Translations under genes and position numbers: made by a program
DNA from: Pseudodesulfovibrio pelocollis
Lineage (GTDB): Bacteria; Desulfobacterota; Desulfovibrionia; Desulfovibrionales; Desulfovibrionaceae
NCBI RefSeq assembly: GCF_030282845.1
Contig: NZ_JASTWE010000022.1
Location: 1 to 57,410, forward strand
Direction: 5' to 3'
Length of the DNA stretch: 57,410 nt
Notes under the pieces: generated by a model
What the model was told of the DNA's origin: nothing
The model's database searches: none
Seen by the model: the letters and a program-made list of their open reading frames with translations, nothing else
Shown here: positions 29,584 to 38,708 of the stretch, piece after piece
How positions within the stretch are numbered: the stretch's first letter is position 1
Layout: each line of letters begins with the position of its first letter

Positions 29584-30135
29584 ATGAAAGATTTCCTCAG
29601 ATTCATCGTTGGGTTCCTGCCCTGGATTTCCTTTGGCGTCCTCGCAGGCCCTTCCCTGCTGCGTCTGGAAATCGCCATCCTTGTCAGTTTGGCTCTCACA
29701 GTCATTGTCGGCTTCGGGCAGCTGAAAAAAGGCTTCATCCTTACATGGGGCACGCTGCTGTTCTTTGCGGCTATCGCCGTATTGGTGATTCTCATGAAAA
29801 ATGTCTGGACCATGACCCACATGGGGTTGCTGGCCCCATCGGGCATGGCCGCCATCGCATGGTTCTCGCTTGCGATAGGCAAGCCGTTTGTGGCGCAGTT
29901 TGCTCGTGAGAACGCCCCGGTGGACCGCTGGAATCACCCGCAGTTCATTGCGAGCTGCCGTTATTTGACCATCGTCTGGGGTTGCCTGTTCCTCGTTTCC
30001 ACGGCTTTGGCTTTTGCCAAATATTTTCATGTTGTTGCGGACTGGGCCAGCACCGTGCTTTCCATCGCCTCGGTGGTCTTCGGAATAGCCTACACGGAAT
30101 GGTACAAGAAAAAAGCCAGGGAAAACGCCAAGTAA
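29584..30135 (+). CDS. Hypothetical multi-pass membrane protein
   Basis: 183 residues with about five hydrophobic segments (near 6-24, 27-45, 52-70, 80-98 and 130-165), a basic C-terminus (EWYKKKARENAK) and no obvious enzymatic motif. GC content is a little lower than in purN and cbiD. The layout loosely recalls septation-protein-A-like or DUF-type membrane proteins, but I cannot name the family. The downstream 58 bases to the cbiD stop contain a partial palindrome (CTGGTATCCAG region near 30147) of uncertain role. Confidence 0.6.
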   Translation: MKDFLRFIVGFLPWISFGVLAGPSLLRLEIAILVSLALTVIVGFGQLKKGFILTWGTLLFFAAIAVLVILMKNVWTMTHMGLLAPSGMAAIAWFSLAIGKPFVAQFARENAPVDRWNHPQFIASCRYLTIVWGCLFLVSTALAFAKYFHVVADWASTVLSIASVVFGIAYTEWYKKKARENAK

Positions 30136-30193
30136 AATAGCCAGATACTGGTATCCAGATTCCCTTTTCAGCCAATCTGAGTGGGCAATCCGC

Positions 30194-31300
30194 TCAAGCC
30201 AGCCTTTCCCCGTCAAAATCAAAGACCGCGTGGTCAACCTCGCACCGGCTGCCGGAAAAGGCGCGGGCCGCCCCGGCCGCTTCGGCCTTGAGCCGGGCGA
30301 GCAGGGTGGGCAGGGCCGGGTCAGGCCGCAGCAGGTCGAGCACCTGCCGGGCGGTGTTGGCCGTGCGCACAGTGGGCAGGAGGCCGGGGGCGCAGCCCGC
30401 CTCGGCGCAGCGGTCGGCCAGCCGGGCGAAGTCCACGGGATGGCTCTTGGCGTGGGTGGAGGCCAGCCCCTGAGCCTGCTTGACCAGCTTGCCGAAGAAC
30501 AAAGTCCACGTCACCCGGGCGAAGCCGCGCTGCGCCGCAGCATCCATTGAGAATTCAAAAAAATCAGCAGCCTGTATCAGGGCCGTGGTCGAGGTGTCGG
30601 GGTGGGCGTCGAGGTAGAGCCGCTCTGAGCGGCGGCCCGTGGTAAAGACGGCGTGGGTGAGGCCCAGGGCGCGGGCCACGTCGAGGCCCTCGGCCACTGT
30701 CGCCTTCCAGGAGTCGTGGGAGTATGGCTTGACAATGCCCTGGGTGCCGAGAATGGAGATGCCGCCGACGATGCCGAGGCGGGGGTTCATGGTCTTGGCC
30801 GCCAGCCGTTCGCCGTCCGGCACCTCGATGACGACACGGACGCGACCCGCGAAATCCGGCCCGGTCACGGCGCGCACCCCGGCCTTGATCTGGCGCAGCG
30901 GCTCCGGGTTGATGGCTGGTCTGCCCACGGCCACGGGCAGGCCGGGCAGGGTGGTGACGCCAACTCCTGCGCCGCCTTCTATCTCAACAACCATGTATTC
31001 AGCGCCGGATTGATGCAATTCGACCAGTGCCTGAATGTCGCAGCCGTGGGTGGCGTCAGGGTCGTCCCCGCCGTCCTTGATCACGGTGACGCGCACCGTG
31101 TCGCCGTGGGGCTCATAGCAGGCGATGGGCACGTCGAGGTGGCCTCCCGGGGGGAGCGGAACCGCGACGCTGCGAGGCCGCGCCCCGGTGCGCAGGAAGA
31201 CCACCCCGGCCATGGCCGCGGCCGTGGCGCAGGTGCCAGTTGTGCGGCCCGTGCGCAGACGGCCCGAGTGTTGGCGGCCCGTGTTTTGGTGGTTGGTCAT
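30194..31300 (-). CDS. cbiD: Cobalt-precorrin-5B C1-methyltransferase
   Basis: 368 residues of the CbiD family, which methylates C-1 during anaerobic corrin synthesis. Visible signatures are RTGRTTGTCATAAAMA at about 15-30, KDGGDDPDATHG near 75-86 and GGISILGTQGIVKPYS in the middle. The reading frame is open far upstream, antisense of nothing obvious, but ATG 31300 overlaps the stop of the epimerase gene (ATGA) and starts the family homology. Its partners cbiG and cbiH lie 5-7 kb away on the other strand. Confidence 0.93.
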   Translation of the reverse strand: MTNHQNTGRQHSGRLRTGRTTGTCATAAAMAGVVFLRTGARPRSVAVPLPPGGHLDVPIACYEPHGDTVRVTVIKDGGDDPDATHGCDIQALVELHQSGAEYMVVEIEGGAGVGVTTLPGLPVAVGRPAINPEPLRQIKAGVRAVTGPDFAGRVRVVIEVPDGERLAAKTMNPRLGIVGGISILGTQGIVKPYSHDSWKATVAEGLDVARALGLTHAVFTTGRRSERLYLDAHPDTSTTALIQAADFFEFSMDAAAQRGFARVTWTLFFGKLVKQAQGLASTHAKSHPVDFARLADRCAEAGCAPGLLPTVRTANTARQVLDLLRPDPALPTLLARLKAEAAGAARAFSGSRCEVDHAVFDFDGERLA

Positions 31301-32808
31301 GACCTTTTTTCGATGCGCTCCGGCCCTGAATAGATATGGGTGCCCGCCTGGGTCGAGATGTTCTGGATCATGTTGCGGAACAGCAGGACATGGAAGGGAT
31401 ACATGGCAAACCAGTAGAGGAGGCCCGCCAGCCCCTTGGGCAGGAAGCGCGCGGTCATGGTGATGTCCACTGCGTTTTCCCAGTGGGTGTCGAGCCGGAA
31501 TTCGAGCAGGGCTTCGCCCGGCAGCCGCATCTCGGCCAGCAGCAGCAGCCTGCGCCCCGGGTCGCTGGCCAGTACGCGCCAGAAATCCAGCGCGTCGCCC
31601 ACGCGCACCGTGTCGTCCCGGCGCGGTCGGCCACGGGACATGCCCGGCCCGGCCAGCATCCGGTCGATGAAGCCGCGCAGCCGCCACAGCGGGTCGCCAT
31701 AGTACCACCCCTGCTCGCCACCGATGCGCTCCACCAGCGCCCAGACCTTGGACGGGTCGCCCTGGAGCCGGGCCTTGTATCCCATCTCGTAGCTCGCGCC
31801 GCCCGCGTAGGCCGGGTCGTCCCCGGAGGCCCATTCGGGCAGGCAGGCGCTGCCCACGTCAAAGAGACAGGTCTCCACCTTCTGGTGCTCGGTCTTGTCC
31901 AAGGCGCGGCGGATGGCCTCGCCACAGGAGATCAGTTCCTGGGGCACCAGTTCGCGGATGGCATCGTCGCGGCAGATGACCTCGTTGCGCAGCCCCTCGA
32001 TCAGCGAGCGGGCCAGGGACATGGGCACCGGGGTGATCAGGCTGACCCAGAAGGACGAGAGCCGGGGCGAGAGAAAGGGCGTGGCCAGGATGCGCCGCCT
32101 GGGGATTCCGGCCACTTCGGCGTAGAGATGGAACAGTTCGGCGTAGGAAAGGATGTCCGGTCCGCCGATGTCCAGAGTCAGCCCGGAGGTGGCCTCGTTT
32201 TCGAGGCAGCCGACCAGGTAGCCCAGGACGTTGCGGATGGAGATGGGCTGGGTGCGGGTCTTGACCCAGGTGGGGGCGAGCATGACCGGCAGCCGGTCGG
32301 CCAGATAGCGCACCAGCTCGAAGGAGGACGAGCCCGAGCCGATGATCTGGGCGGCGCGCAGAATGGTCACCCGCGACGGGGCCAGTGTGAGGATGCGGCC
32401 CACCTCGGCCCGGGAGCGCAGGTGCTTGGACAAGGGATGGTCGTCGATATCCTCGCCCAGTCCGCCGAGGTAGATGATGCGCTCAAGACCGGCGCCCTGG
32501 GCTGCGGCCACCATGTTGTAGGCCGCGTCGCGCTCCTGCTCGGCGAAGTCGCGGCCGGGCTGGGTCATGGAGTGGACGAGATAGAAGGCGGCCCGGCAGC
32601 CCCGGCAGGCTTTGCGCAGGCTCCAGGCGTCGTGCATGTCGGCACGCACGATCTCGACATTGGGGTTGTCGGCCCACTGGCGGGCGCGGATCTTTTCCAC
32701 GCTGCGCCCGGCGGCGCGGACCGTGAATCCGCGTTCGAGCAGCAGGGGCACGAGCCTGCCGCCCACATAGCCGGTGGAGCCGAGCACGAGAACCGGGCGG
32801 GTGTCCAT
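31297..32808 (-). CDS. NAD(P)-binding epimerase/reductase fused to a DUF2867 (SRPBCC-like) domain
   Basis: 503 residues. The N-terminal part (about 1-300) is an atypical short-chain reductase with the dinucleotide motif VLVLGSTGYVGGRL (GxTGYVGG) and a YLVHSM segment. The C-terminal part (about 345-500) resembles DUF2867: YKARLQGDPSKVWALVERIGG, GWYYGDPLWRLRGFIDRM and RVGDALDFWRVL, ending in a hydrophobic segment (GLLYWFAMYPFHVLLF). Proteins with this layout are annotated as SDR/DUF2867 fusions without defined substrates. GGAGG precedes the ATG at 32808. It is translationally coupled to cbiD by an ATGA overlap, an unexpected partner. Confidence 0.82.
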   Translation of the reverse strand: MDTRPVLVLGSTGYVGGRLVPLLLERGFTVRAAGRSVEKIRARQWADNPNVEIVRADMHDAWSLRKACRGCRAAFYLVHSMTQPGRDFAEQERDAAYNMVAAAQGAGLERIIYLGGLGEDIDDHPLSKHLRSRAEVGRILTLAPSRVTILRAAQIIGSGSSSFELVRYLADRLPVMLAPTWVKTRTQPISIRNVLGYLVGCLENEATSGLTLDIGGPDILSYAELFHLYAEVAGIPRRRILATPFLSPRLSSFWVSLITPVPMSLARSLIEGLRNEVICRDDAIRELVPQELISCGEAIRRALDKTEHQKVETCLFDVGSACLPEWASGDDPAYAGGASYEMGYKARLQGDPSKVWALVERIGGEQGWYYGDPLWRLRGFIDRMLAGPGMSRGRPRRDDTVRVGDALDFWRVLASDPGRRLLLLAEMRLPGEALLEFRLDTHWENAVDITMTARFLPKGLAGLLYWFAMYPFHVLLFRNMIQNISTQAGTHIYSGPERIEKRS

Positions 32809-32835
32809 CAACTGCCTCCAGTGGCTGGCGCTAGG

Positions 32836-32957
32836 AGGCTGTTGAAAAACGACGATCTGCGTCGTTGCTTCAAAAAGTTCAAACCCTCGCGTGCAAGAAG
32901 TACGCTTCGGTCTTGAACTTTTTTTGCGGCTAGCATCTCACCATTTTTGAACAGCCT
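32836..32957 (+). repeat. Terminal-inverted-repeat element, copy C (122 bp)
   Basis: AGGCTGTT (32836-32843) and AACAGCCT (32950-32957) are the inverted ends; the interior GATCTGCGTCGTTGCTTCAA, CCTCGCGT and TAGCATCTCACC segments match copies A and B, in the same orientation. It lies between two minus-strand genes. As in the other copies CTAG occurs two to three bases outside the left end. Confidence 0.78.
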
Positions 32958-32984
32958 TCATTTTTTGACCTTTTCAACGGTAAG

Positions 32985-33278
32985 TTAGTCCTTGGGGGTG
33001 CGGGTGTGGAAGCGGTATTCGCCGTCGCGGATGACCCAGCCCCGGTCGTTCATGCACTGGCTGTACACCTTGTACTGCCGGTTCTTGTCCAGGGGATACT
33101 GCTCGCCCGCGATCACGTCGCAGGCCCGGGAATCCTGGTCGAACCGGACACTGGCCTCGTGGGAGTCCTTGATGTCTGGGTTCTCCCACTGCTTGGCGCA
33201 GCCTGCCATGAGCGAGGCGGCAGGTAGGACGAAGAGCAGGGCGGCCATCAGGCACAGGGGGCGGAGAATGCGGCGCAT
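32985..33278 (-). CDS. Small putative lipoprotein
   Basis: 97 residues. A signal peptide ends in the lipobox LMAGC (Cys27), so the mature form is expected to be lipid-anchored, probably in the outer membrane. The mature part (KQWENPDIKDSHEASVRFD to GWVIRDGEYRFHTR) contains two further cysteines (DSRACDVI and YSQCMNDRGW), which may form a disulfide. Such small Cys-paired lipoproteins are common and uncharacterised. A AAAGGAA Shine-Dalgarno precedes the ATG. Confidence 0.72.
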   Translation of the reverse strand: MRRILRPLCLMAALLFVLPAASLMAGCAKQWENPDIKDSHEASVRFDQDSRACDVIAGEQYPLDKNRQYKVYSQCMNDRGWVIRDGEYRFHTRTPKD

Positions 33279-33317
33279 GGGGATTCCTTTGGCGGTTATT
33301 CGCCCTTTATTCGTCCA

Positions 33318-34310
33318 TTATTCATCTTTGAGCTCGCGGCTCATGAGGTCCTTGACAGCGCAGGCCGGGTCTTTGTCTTCATACAAAATGGCGTGGACCT
33401 GTTCGGTGATGGGCAGTTCCACTCCCAGCTTGCGGGCCAGATCGTGCAGGGCCTTGGTGGTCTTGACGCCCTCGGCCACGGCCTTCATCTGGCCGACAAT
33501 GGCGTCGAGCTTCATGCCCTGGCCCAGTTTGAGGCCCACCTGCCGGTTGCGCGAGAGGTCGCCGGTGCAGGTCAGGACCAGATCGCCCATGCCCGAGAGG
33601 CCCATGAAGGTGCGGATCTGCCCGCCCATGGCCTGTCCCAGGCGGCTCATCTCGGCCAGCCCGCGGGTGATGAGGGCGGCCCTGGCGTCGTGGCCGAAGC
33701 CCAGGCCGTCGGAGATGCCTGCGGCGATGGCGATGACGTTCTTGACCGCGCCGCCCAGCTCCACGCCGCGATAGTCGGGCGTGAAGTAGACGCGAAAGGC
33801 CGGGGTGGAAAAGGCGGCCTGCAACTCGTGGCCCAGCTCGTGGTCCTCGCAGCCCAGCGACACGGTGGTGGGCATGCCCGCGCTGACCTCGGCGGCAAAG
33901 GAGGGGCCGGAGAGGGAGGCATAGCGCGGATGCTTGCCGTCCAGCGCCTGGGCCACCACCCGGCTCATGGGGGCCAGGGTTGAAAGTTCTATGCCCTTGG
34001 AGGCGCAGACCATGACCGGGTTGTCGGGCAGGATGTCGCGAAAGCCCTCCAGGGCCGGGCGGATGAACTGGCTGGGGATGACCAGCAGGAAATAGTCGGC
34101 CCCGGCAAAGGCGGTCTTGGGGTCGGATTCCACGGCCAGGGCGTCGCTCAAGCGCACGCCGGGCAGGAAGGTGGCGTTTTCGCGCGTGTCGCGGATGGCG
34201 GCCACCACCTCGGGCTCGCGCGCCCACAGGGTGGTGCTCACCCCGTTTCTGGCCAGCATGTCGGCCAGGGTGGTGCCCCAAGCTCCGGCACCGAGAACGG
34301 CTATCTTCAT
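33318..34310 (-). CDS. gpsA: Glycerol-3-phosphate dehydrogenase [NAD(P)+]
   Basis: 330 residues, full length. The dinucleotide motif VLGAGAWGTTLADML (5-19), the catalytic-Lys region GGAVKNVIAIAAGISDGLGFG and the segment GLSGMGDLVLTCTGDLSRNR are all present. GpsA reduces dihydroxyacetone phosphate to sn-glycerol-3-phosphate, the backbone for phospholipid synthesis. An AAGGAG Shine-Dalgarno lies seven bases upstream. It is divergent from ahbB, with 125 bases between that show no strong promoter. Confidence 0.95.
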   Translation of the reverse strand: MKIAVLGAGAWGTTLADMLARNGVSTTLWAREPEVVAAIRDTRENATFLPGVRLSDALAVESDPKTAFAGADYFLLVIPSQFIRPALEGFRDILPDNPVMVCASKGIELSTLAPMSRVVAQALDGKHPRYASLSGPSFAAEVSAGMPTTVSLGCEDHELGHELQAAFSTPAFRVYFTPDYRGVELGGAVKNVIAIAAGISDGLGFGHDARAALITRGLAEMSRLGQAMGGQIRTFMGLSGMGDLVLTCTGDLSRNRQVGLKLGQGMKLDAIVGQMKAVAEGVKTTKALHDLARKLGVELPITEQVHAILYEDKDPACAVKDLMSRELKDE

Positions 34311-34435
34311 GGAGAAACTCCTTTTGTGCGTGATGGCCCATGAGCATACGTGTGGCCGCCGCCGGTGGCAAGCCCCGAGCGAACAGGCTTGGCCCCGGTT
34401 GCATCATCGGGCGCGGGCGGGTATAGAGCACAGCC

Positions 34436-34912
34436 ATGGCAATACGATTCACCCAGACAGAAGAGCGTATTCTGGCCCTGGCGGGCACCGACCTGCCGGA
34501 CACCGAGCAACCGTTCCTGAGCATCGCCGAGCAGGCGGGCGTGGACGAGCAGACCGTCATCGACCTGCTGGCCGATCTCAAGAAGCGCAAGATCATCCGC
34601 CGCTTCGGGGCCACCCTGCGCCACCAGAAGGCGGGCTACGGCCACAACGCCATGGTCGCCTGGCGCGTGTCCCCGGAGAGGGCCGACGAGGTGGGCGAGA
34701 TATTCGCCGCCCGGCCCGAGATCAGCCACTGCTACATCCGCCGCACCTACCCGGAGTGGACCTACAACGTCTACACCATGATCCACGGCGAGCGGCCCGG
34801 CCAGACCGACGAGGTGGTGGCCGAGTTGGAGAAGATCACCGGCATAGACGACCATTGCACGCTCAAGTCGCTGAAGGAACTCAAGAAGACCTCGATGGTC
34901 TATTTCAAATAG
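34436..34912 (+). CDS. ahbB: Siroheme decarboxylase subunit (AhbB, Lrp/AsnC-like)
   Basis: 158 residues with an Lrp/AsnC-like winged helix (LSIAEQAGVDEQTVIDLLADLKK, read as two parts: LSIAEQAGVDEQTV and IDLLADLKKRKIIRRFG) and a RAM-like C-terminal domain (CYIRRTYPEWTYNVYTMIHG). In sulfate reducers AhbA and AhbB form the siroheme decarboxylase of the alternative heme pathway: they turn siroheme into didecarboxysiroheme. The placement directly before hemL supports this over a transcription factor. No ahbA is in this window. Confidence 0.88.
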   Translation: MAIRFTQTEERILALAGTDLPDTEQPFLSIAEQAGVDEQTVIDLLADLKKRKIIRRFGATLRHQKAGYGHNAMVAWRVSPERADEVGEIFAARPEISHCYIRRTYPEWTYNVYTMIHGERPGQTDEVVAELEKITGIDDHCTLKSLKELKKTSMVYFK

Positions 34913-34921
34913 GAGCCGCCC

Positions 34922-36181
34922 ATGGATTCCAAGTCGCTTTACGCCAAGGCCAAGACCCTCATGCCCGGCGGGGTCAACTCGCCGCTTCGGGCCTGCCGCT
35001 ACGTCAACGCCGAGCCTGTCTTCATCGACCGCGCCAAGGGGGCGCGCATGTGGGATGTGGAGGGGCGCGAATACATCGACTACGTCCTGAGTTGGGGGCC
35101 GATGATCCTCGGCCACCAGGACCCGGCCGTGTCCGAGGCCGCCCACCGGGCCGTGGACAAGGGCTCAAGCTACGGCGCGCCCTGCCTGGGCGAGATCGCC
35201 CTGGCCGAGAAGATTTCGCAGCTCATCCCGTCCATGGAGATGATGCGCATGGTTTCCTCCGGCACCGAGGCAACCATGTCAGCCCTGCGGCTGGCGCGCG
35301 GCTATACGGGCCGCAGCAAGTTCGTCAAGTTCATCGGCAACTACCACGGCCACGCCGATTCCTTTCTGGCAGCGGCGGGCAGCGCGGCGGCCACCGTGCC
35401 CGGCACCCCGGGCGTGCCCGAGGAGATCGTCCGCCACACCCTGCTGGCCCATTACAACGACCTTGCGGCCGTGCGCGCCCATTTCGAGGCCAGCGGTTCC
35501 GAGATCGCCTGCGTCATCGTGGAGCCTGCCGCGGGCAACATGGGGCTGATCCTGCCTGCGGACGGATTCCTCCAGGGCTTGCGCGATTTGTGTACCGAAT
35601 ACGGGGCGCTGCTCATCTTCGACGAGGTCATCACCGGATTCCGGCTGGCTCCGGGCGGGGCGCAGGAGCGGTTCGGCATCACGCCCGACCTGACCACCCT
35701 GGGCAAGATCATCGGCGGCGGGTTCCCGGTGGGCTGCTACGGCGGTCGCCGCGAGATCATGGAGCACATGGCCCCGGTGGGCGGCGTGTTCCAGGCCGGA
35801 ACCCTCTCGGGCAACCCCGTGGCCATGGCCGCCGGGCTGGCCACCCTTGAGCGGCTTGAGCAGTGCGACTACGCCGGGCTTGAGGCGCGCACCCAGGCCC
35901 TGGCCCGCGAATTGGCGGCCATCATGGAGTCCAAGGGCCAGGCCGTGTCCCTCAACGCCATCGCCTCGGCCTTCACCATGTATTTCTCCAAGGGGCCGGT
36001 GACCAACATGATCGAGTCCGGCAAGTGCGACTCGGCCGCCTACGCCAGCTTCTGGCAGCAGATGCTGGCTCAGGGCATCTACCTCGCGCCCGCCGGGTTC
36101 GAGTGCGCCTTCACCTCCTTTGCCCACACGGACGAGGATTTCGAGAAGACCCTGGACGCGGCCCGCAAGGTCCGCTTCTGA
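34922..36181 (+). CDS. hemL: Glutamate-1-semialdehyde 2,1-aminomutase
   Basis: 419 residues, a class-III PLP enzyme making 5-aminolevulinate from glutamate-1-semialdehyde, the first dedicated step of C5-pathway tetrapyrrole synthesis. Signatures are [12 protein letters not shown] at 14-25, [32 protein letters not shown] and the PLP-lysine region [18 protein letters not shown] lies six bases before the ATG. It follows ahbB by nine bases. Confidence 0.96.
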   Translation: MDSKSLYAKAKTLMPGGVNSPLRACRYVNAEPVFIDRAKGARMWDVEGREYIDYVLSWGPMILGHQDPAVSEAAHRAVDKGSSYGAPCLGEIALAEKISQLIPSMEMMRMVSSGTEATMSALRLARGYTGRSKFVKFIGNYHGHADSFLAAAGSAAATVPGTPGVPEEIVRHTLLAHYNDLAAVRAHFEASGSEIACVIVEPAAGNMGLILPADGFLQGLRDLCTEYGALLIFDEVITGFRLAPGGAQERFGITPDLTTLGKIIGGGFPVGCYGGRREIMEHMAPVGGVFQAGTLSGNPVAMAAGLATLERLEQCDYAGLEARTQALARELAAIMESKGQAVSLNAIASAFTMYFSKGPVTNMIESGKCDSAAYASFWQQMLAQGIYLAPAGFECAFTSFAHTDEDFEKTLDAARKVRF

Positions 36182-36236
36182 CCGGGGGCGGCCGCCTGTT
36201 CCGGTTCGCCGGACCGGGAGCCGGGGAGCGCGGACC

Positions 36237-37271
36237 ATGCCCGAGCCTGTCAAGATCGCCGTCTACGCCCTGACCGGGCAGGGATACCCCCTGGCCGTGC
36301 GCCTCGCCCGGGAGATGGGCGGTGTCCTCTTTGCCACCCCCCGGCTGGCCCGGGGGGCGGATGTACCCTTTGATTCCCTGCCTGATCTGGTGGGCGGCCA
36401 CTTCCATCGCTTCGACGGGCACGTGTTCGTGGCCGCTGCGGGCATTGTGGTGCGCTGCATCGCGCCGCATCTGCGGGGCAAGGAGGTGGACCCGGCCGTG
36501 GTCTGCCTCGACCAGGGCGGCCGGTTCGCGGTCAGCCTGCTCTCGGGCCACCTGGGCGGGGCCAACGATCTGGCCTCCCGCTGCGCGGCCATCAGCGGCG
36601 GGCAGGCGGTGATCACCACGGCCACGGACTGCGCCGGGCTGCCCTCGCTGGACCTGCTGGCCCGCGACCGGGGCATGGCCATCGGCAACCTCGGCCGGGT
36701 CAAGGCGGTGAATGCGGCCCTGCTGCGCGGCGAGGCGGTCCAGTTGCACGATCCGGGCGGGTATCTGCGGGCAGAAGATCCGAAATATTTCAGAGTAGTG
36801 GACGATCCGGCCCGGTGGCGGCAGGGCGAGCCGGGGGTCTGGGTCTCCTGGCTCCGGGACTGCCCGGACGAGGCGGCGCTGCGTCTGTATCCGCGCGCGC
36901 TCATGCTCGGCGTGGGCTGCCGCCGGGGCGTGAGCGGGGCGGACATCTCGGCCCACATCCGCGAGTCGTTCCGGGCGGCTGACCTCTCGTTCCTGAGCAT
37001 CGGCGGCCTGGGCAGTGTCGAGGCCAAGGCCGACGAGCCGGGCCTGCTCGACGCGGCCGAGGGGCTGGGCGTGGTGCCCGAATTCTTTGCCGCCGACCGG
37101 CTGGGCGCGGTGACCGTGCCCAATCCCTCGTCCGGGGTGCTCCAGCGCATGGGCACCCCCTCGGTGGCCGAGGCGGCGGCCATCCTGCTGGCCCGGGGCG
37201 GCCCGCTGATCATGGAAAAGACGCCAACAGACAAGGTCACGCTGGCCGTGGCGAGGAGCGAATCATGCTGA
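36237..37271 (+). CDS. cbiG: Cobalt-precorrin-5A hydrolase
   Basis: 344 residues. CbiG opens the delta-lactone of cobalt-precorrin-5A, releasing acetaldehyde. Landmarks are VFVAAAGIVVRCIAPHL near 60-76, DQGGRFAVSLLSGHLGGAN around 95-113 and, in the C-terminal domain, LMLGVGCRRGVSGADI. The ATG at 36237 with GGGGAG upstream is preferred over an open upstream extension. It overlaps cbiH by seven bases. It lies in the hemL cluster, so corrin and heme branches share an operon here. Confidence 0.93.
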   Translation: MPEPVKIAVYALTGQGYPLAVRLAREMGGVLFATPRLARGADVPFDSLPDLVGGHFHRFDGHVFVAAAGIVVRCIAPHLRGKEVDPAVVCLDQGGRFAVSLLSGHLGGANDLASRCAAISGGQAVITTATDCAGLPSLDLLARDRGMAIGNLGRVKAVNAALLRGEAVQLHDPGGYLRAEDPKYFRVVDDPARWRQGEPGVWVSWLRDCPDEAALRLYPRALMLGVGCRRGVSGADISAHIRESFRAADLSFLSIGGLGSVEAKADEPGLLDAAEGLGVVPEFFAADRLGAVTVPNPSSGVLQRMGTPSVAEAAAILLARGGPLIMEKTPTDKVTLAVARSESC

Positions 37272-38032
37272 CAGCCGTGAGCCTCGGGCCTGGGGACGCG
37301 AGCCTGCTGACCCCGGCGGCCCGGGAGGCCATCGCCGGAGCCGACGTGGTGGCCGGGTACAAGGGATACATCGATCTGGTGCCTCCGGAACTGCTGGCGG
37401 GCAGGGAGGTGATCTCAACCGGCATGATGGGCGAGGTGGAGCGCGCCCGGGCGGCTGTGGAGGCGGCCCGCGCCGGGCGGCGCACGGTCATGGTCTGTAG
37501 CGGCGACGCGGGCATCTACGCCATGGCCGGGCTGCTGCTGGAAATCCTGGAGGCCGAGGGGCTGCTCGACACCGTACCTTTCGCCGTGGTGCCCGGGGTG
37601 CCCGCCTTTGCCGCCGCAGCCGCCCTGCTGGGGGCACCGCTCATGCACGACTTCGCCTCGGTCAGCCTGAGCGACCTGCTCACCCCGTGGGAGGTCATCG
37701 AGAAGCGGCTCAAGCTGGCGGCTGAGGCGGATTTCGTCATCGCCATCTACAACCCGCGCTCCAGGAGGCGGGACGACCATCTGGCCCGCGCCCTGGCCAT
37801 CATCGCCGGGAGCCGCGCCCCGCAGACCCCGGTGGGCGTGGTGGGCCGGGCCTACCGGCCGGGCCAGAGCGTGACCCTGACCACCCTTGATGCGGTGGAC
37901 ACGGCCGGGGTGGACATGCAGACCGTGCTCCTGGTGGGTAACTCCGCCACCCGCGCGGCGGGCGGGCGCATGCTCACCCCGCGCGGCTACCACCGCAAAT
38001 ACGCCATGAACCGGGGCGGGCAGGAAGAATGA
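37265..38032 (+). CDS. cbiH: Precorrin-3B / cobalt-factor III C17-methyltransferase
   Basis: 255 residues, a class-III SAM-dependent methyltransferase of the CobJ/CbiH family, which contracts the ring and methylates C-17. The N-terminal VSLGPGDASLLTPAARE and the segments VAGYKGYIDL, VCSGDAGIYAMAGLLLE and VVPGVPAFAAAAALLG are typical. GAGGAG lies before the ATG at 37265, inside the end of cbiG. The anaerobic CbiH role is favoured by the presence of cbiD and cbiG. The 200 bases downstream (38033-38232) hold the cytochrome promoter region. Confidence 0.93.
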   Translation: MLTAVSLGPGDASLLTPAAREAIAGADVVAGYKGYIDLVPPELLAGREVISTGMMGEVERARAAVEAARAGRRTVMVCSGDAGIYAMAGLLLEILEAEGLLDTVPFAVVPGVPAFAAAAALLGAPLMHDFASVSLSDLLTPWEVIEKRLKLAAEADFVIAIYNPRSRRRDDHLARALAIIAGSRAPQTPVGVVGRAYRPGQSVTLTTLDAVDTAGVDMQTVLLVGNSATRAAGGRMLTPRGYHRKYAMNRGGQEE

Positions 38033-38149
38033 CCGGCCGGGGTGCTTGCCCGGGACCATGTCGGGCCGGGTGTGCGGCCGATGTGGAAACCCCTTGCCTT
38101 GCGGGGTGATTTTCAGGTAAACCCAAGCGTCTACGATGGCATCCCCCGC

Positions 38150-38178
38150 TTGACAGGGGGGGGATACTTATTTATCCC
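38150..38178 (+). promoter_or_regulatory. Possible promoter of the cytochrome c3 gene
   Basis: TTGACA (38150-38155), a perfect -35 box, is followed after 17 bases by TATCCC (38173-38178), a poor -10. The -10 stretch lies within GGGATA/TATCCC (38161-38166 and 38173-38178), a small inverted repeat that might be an operator. The leader to the ATG is about 50 bases with AGGAGG near 38218. Confidence 0.4.
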
Positions 38179-38232
38179 GCACAGTAGAGAGTGTGACGGT
38201 TTCTTATTCATGCAACAGGAGGAAGTAGGTAC

Positions 38233-38634
38233 ATGAAAAAATCTCTGATGATCTGTCTTATGGTCGCCGCGTTGGTGTGCGTTTTCGCGCTGCCCGCGGT
38301 TATCGCCGGTGCCGCGGTGCCGGAAACCGTGACCATGAGCGCCCCCGAAGGCTCCGAGATGACCCGGTCCGCAGTGGTCTTCCCGCACAAGGCCCACGAG
38401 ACCCTGGGCATCGACTGCTTCGTGTGTCACCACACGAACGATTCCAAGGACTCCATCACCGGCTGCTCCGTGGACGGTTGCCACACCGACAACAGCAAGG
38501 AAGCCAAGAAGGACCCGACCGGTTTCTACCAGGCCTTCCATGGCAAGTCCGACGCCTCTTGCCTGCAGTGCCACAAGAACGAGAAGAAGGCCGGGAAGAA
38601 TCCCCCGGTGGCTTGCAAGGACTGCCACAAGTAG
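38233..38634 (+). CDS. cycA: Tetraheme cytochrome c3 (class III)
   Basis: 133 residues. A signal peptide (about 1-27, hydrophobic to VIAGA) sends it to the periplasm. Four heme sites are visible: CFVCH (62-66), the CX4CH site CSVDGCH (78-84), CLQCH (110-114) and CKDCH (128-132). Four further histidines (H52, H55, H67, H103) can act as sixth ligands, giving bis-His hemes. The FPHKAHE start is typical. It shuttles electrons between periplasmic hydrogenases or formate dehydrogenases and membrane complexes. A strong terminator follows. The placement after hemL-cbiG-cbiH fits a known Desulfovibrio gene order. Confidence 0.94.
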   Translation: MKKSLMICLMVAALVCVFALPAVIAGAAVPETVTMSAPEGSEMTRSAVVFPHKAHETLGIDCFVCHHTNDSKDSITGCSVDGCHTDNSKEAKKDPTGFYQAFHGKSDASCLQCHKNEKKAGKNPPVACKDCHK

Positions 38635-38650
38635 TCTGACGGCCGATCCC

Positions 38651-38682
38651 AAGGGGAGCTGTCCACGACAGCTCCCCTTTTT
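38651..38682 (+). terminator. Intrinsic terminator after cytochrome c3
   Basis: GGGGAGCTGTC (38653-38663), loop CAC, GACAGCTCCCC (38667-38677), then a run of T. This is a textbook hairpin with U-tract, separating a probably highly expressed cytochrome transcript from the next gene. Confidence 0.85.
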
Positions 38683-38708
38683 CAAACTCCCGCCTTCCGG
38701 AGGTATCA

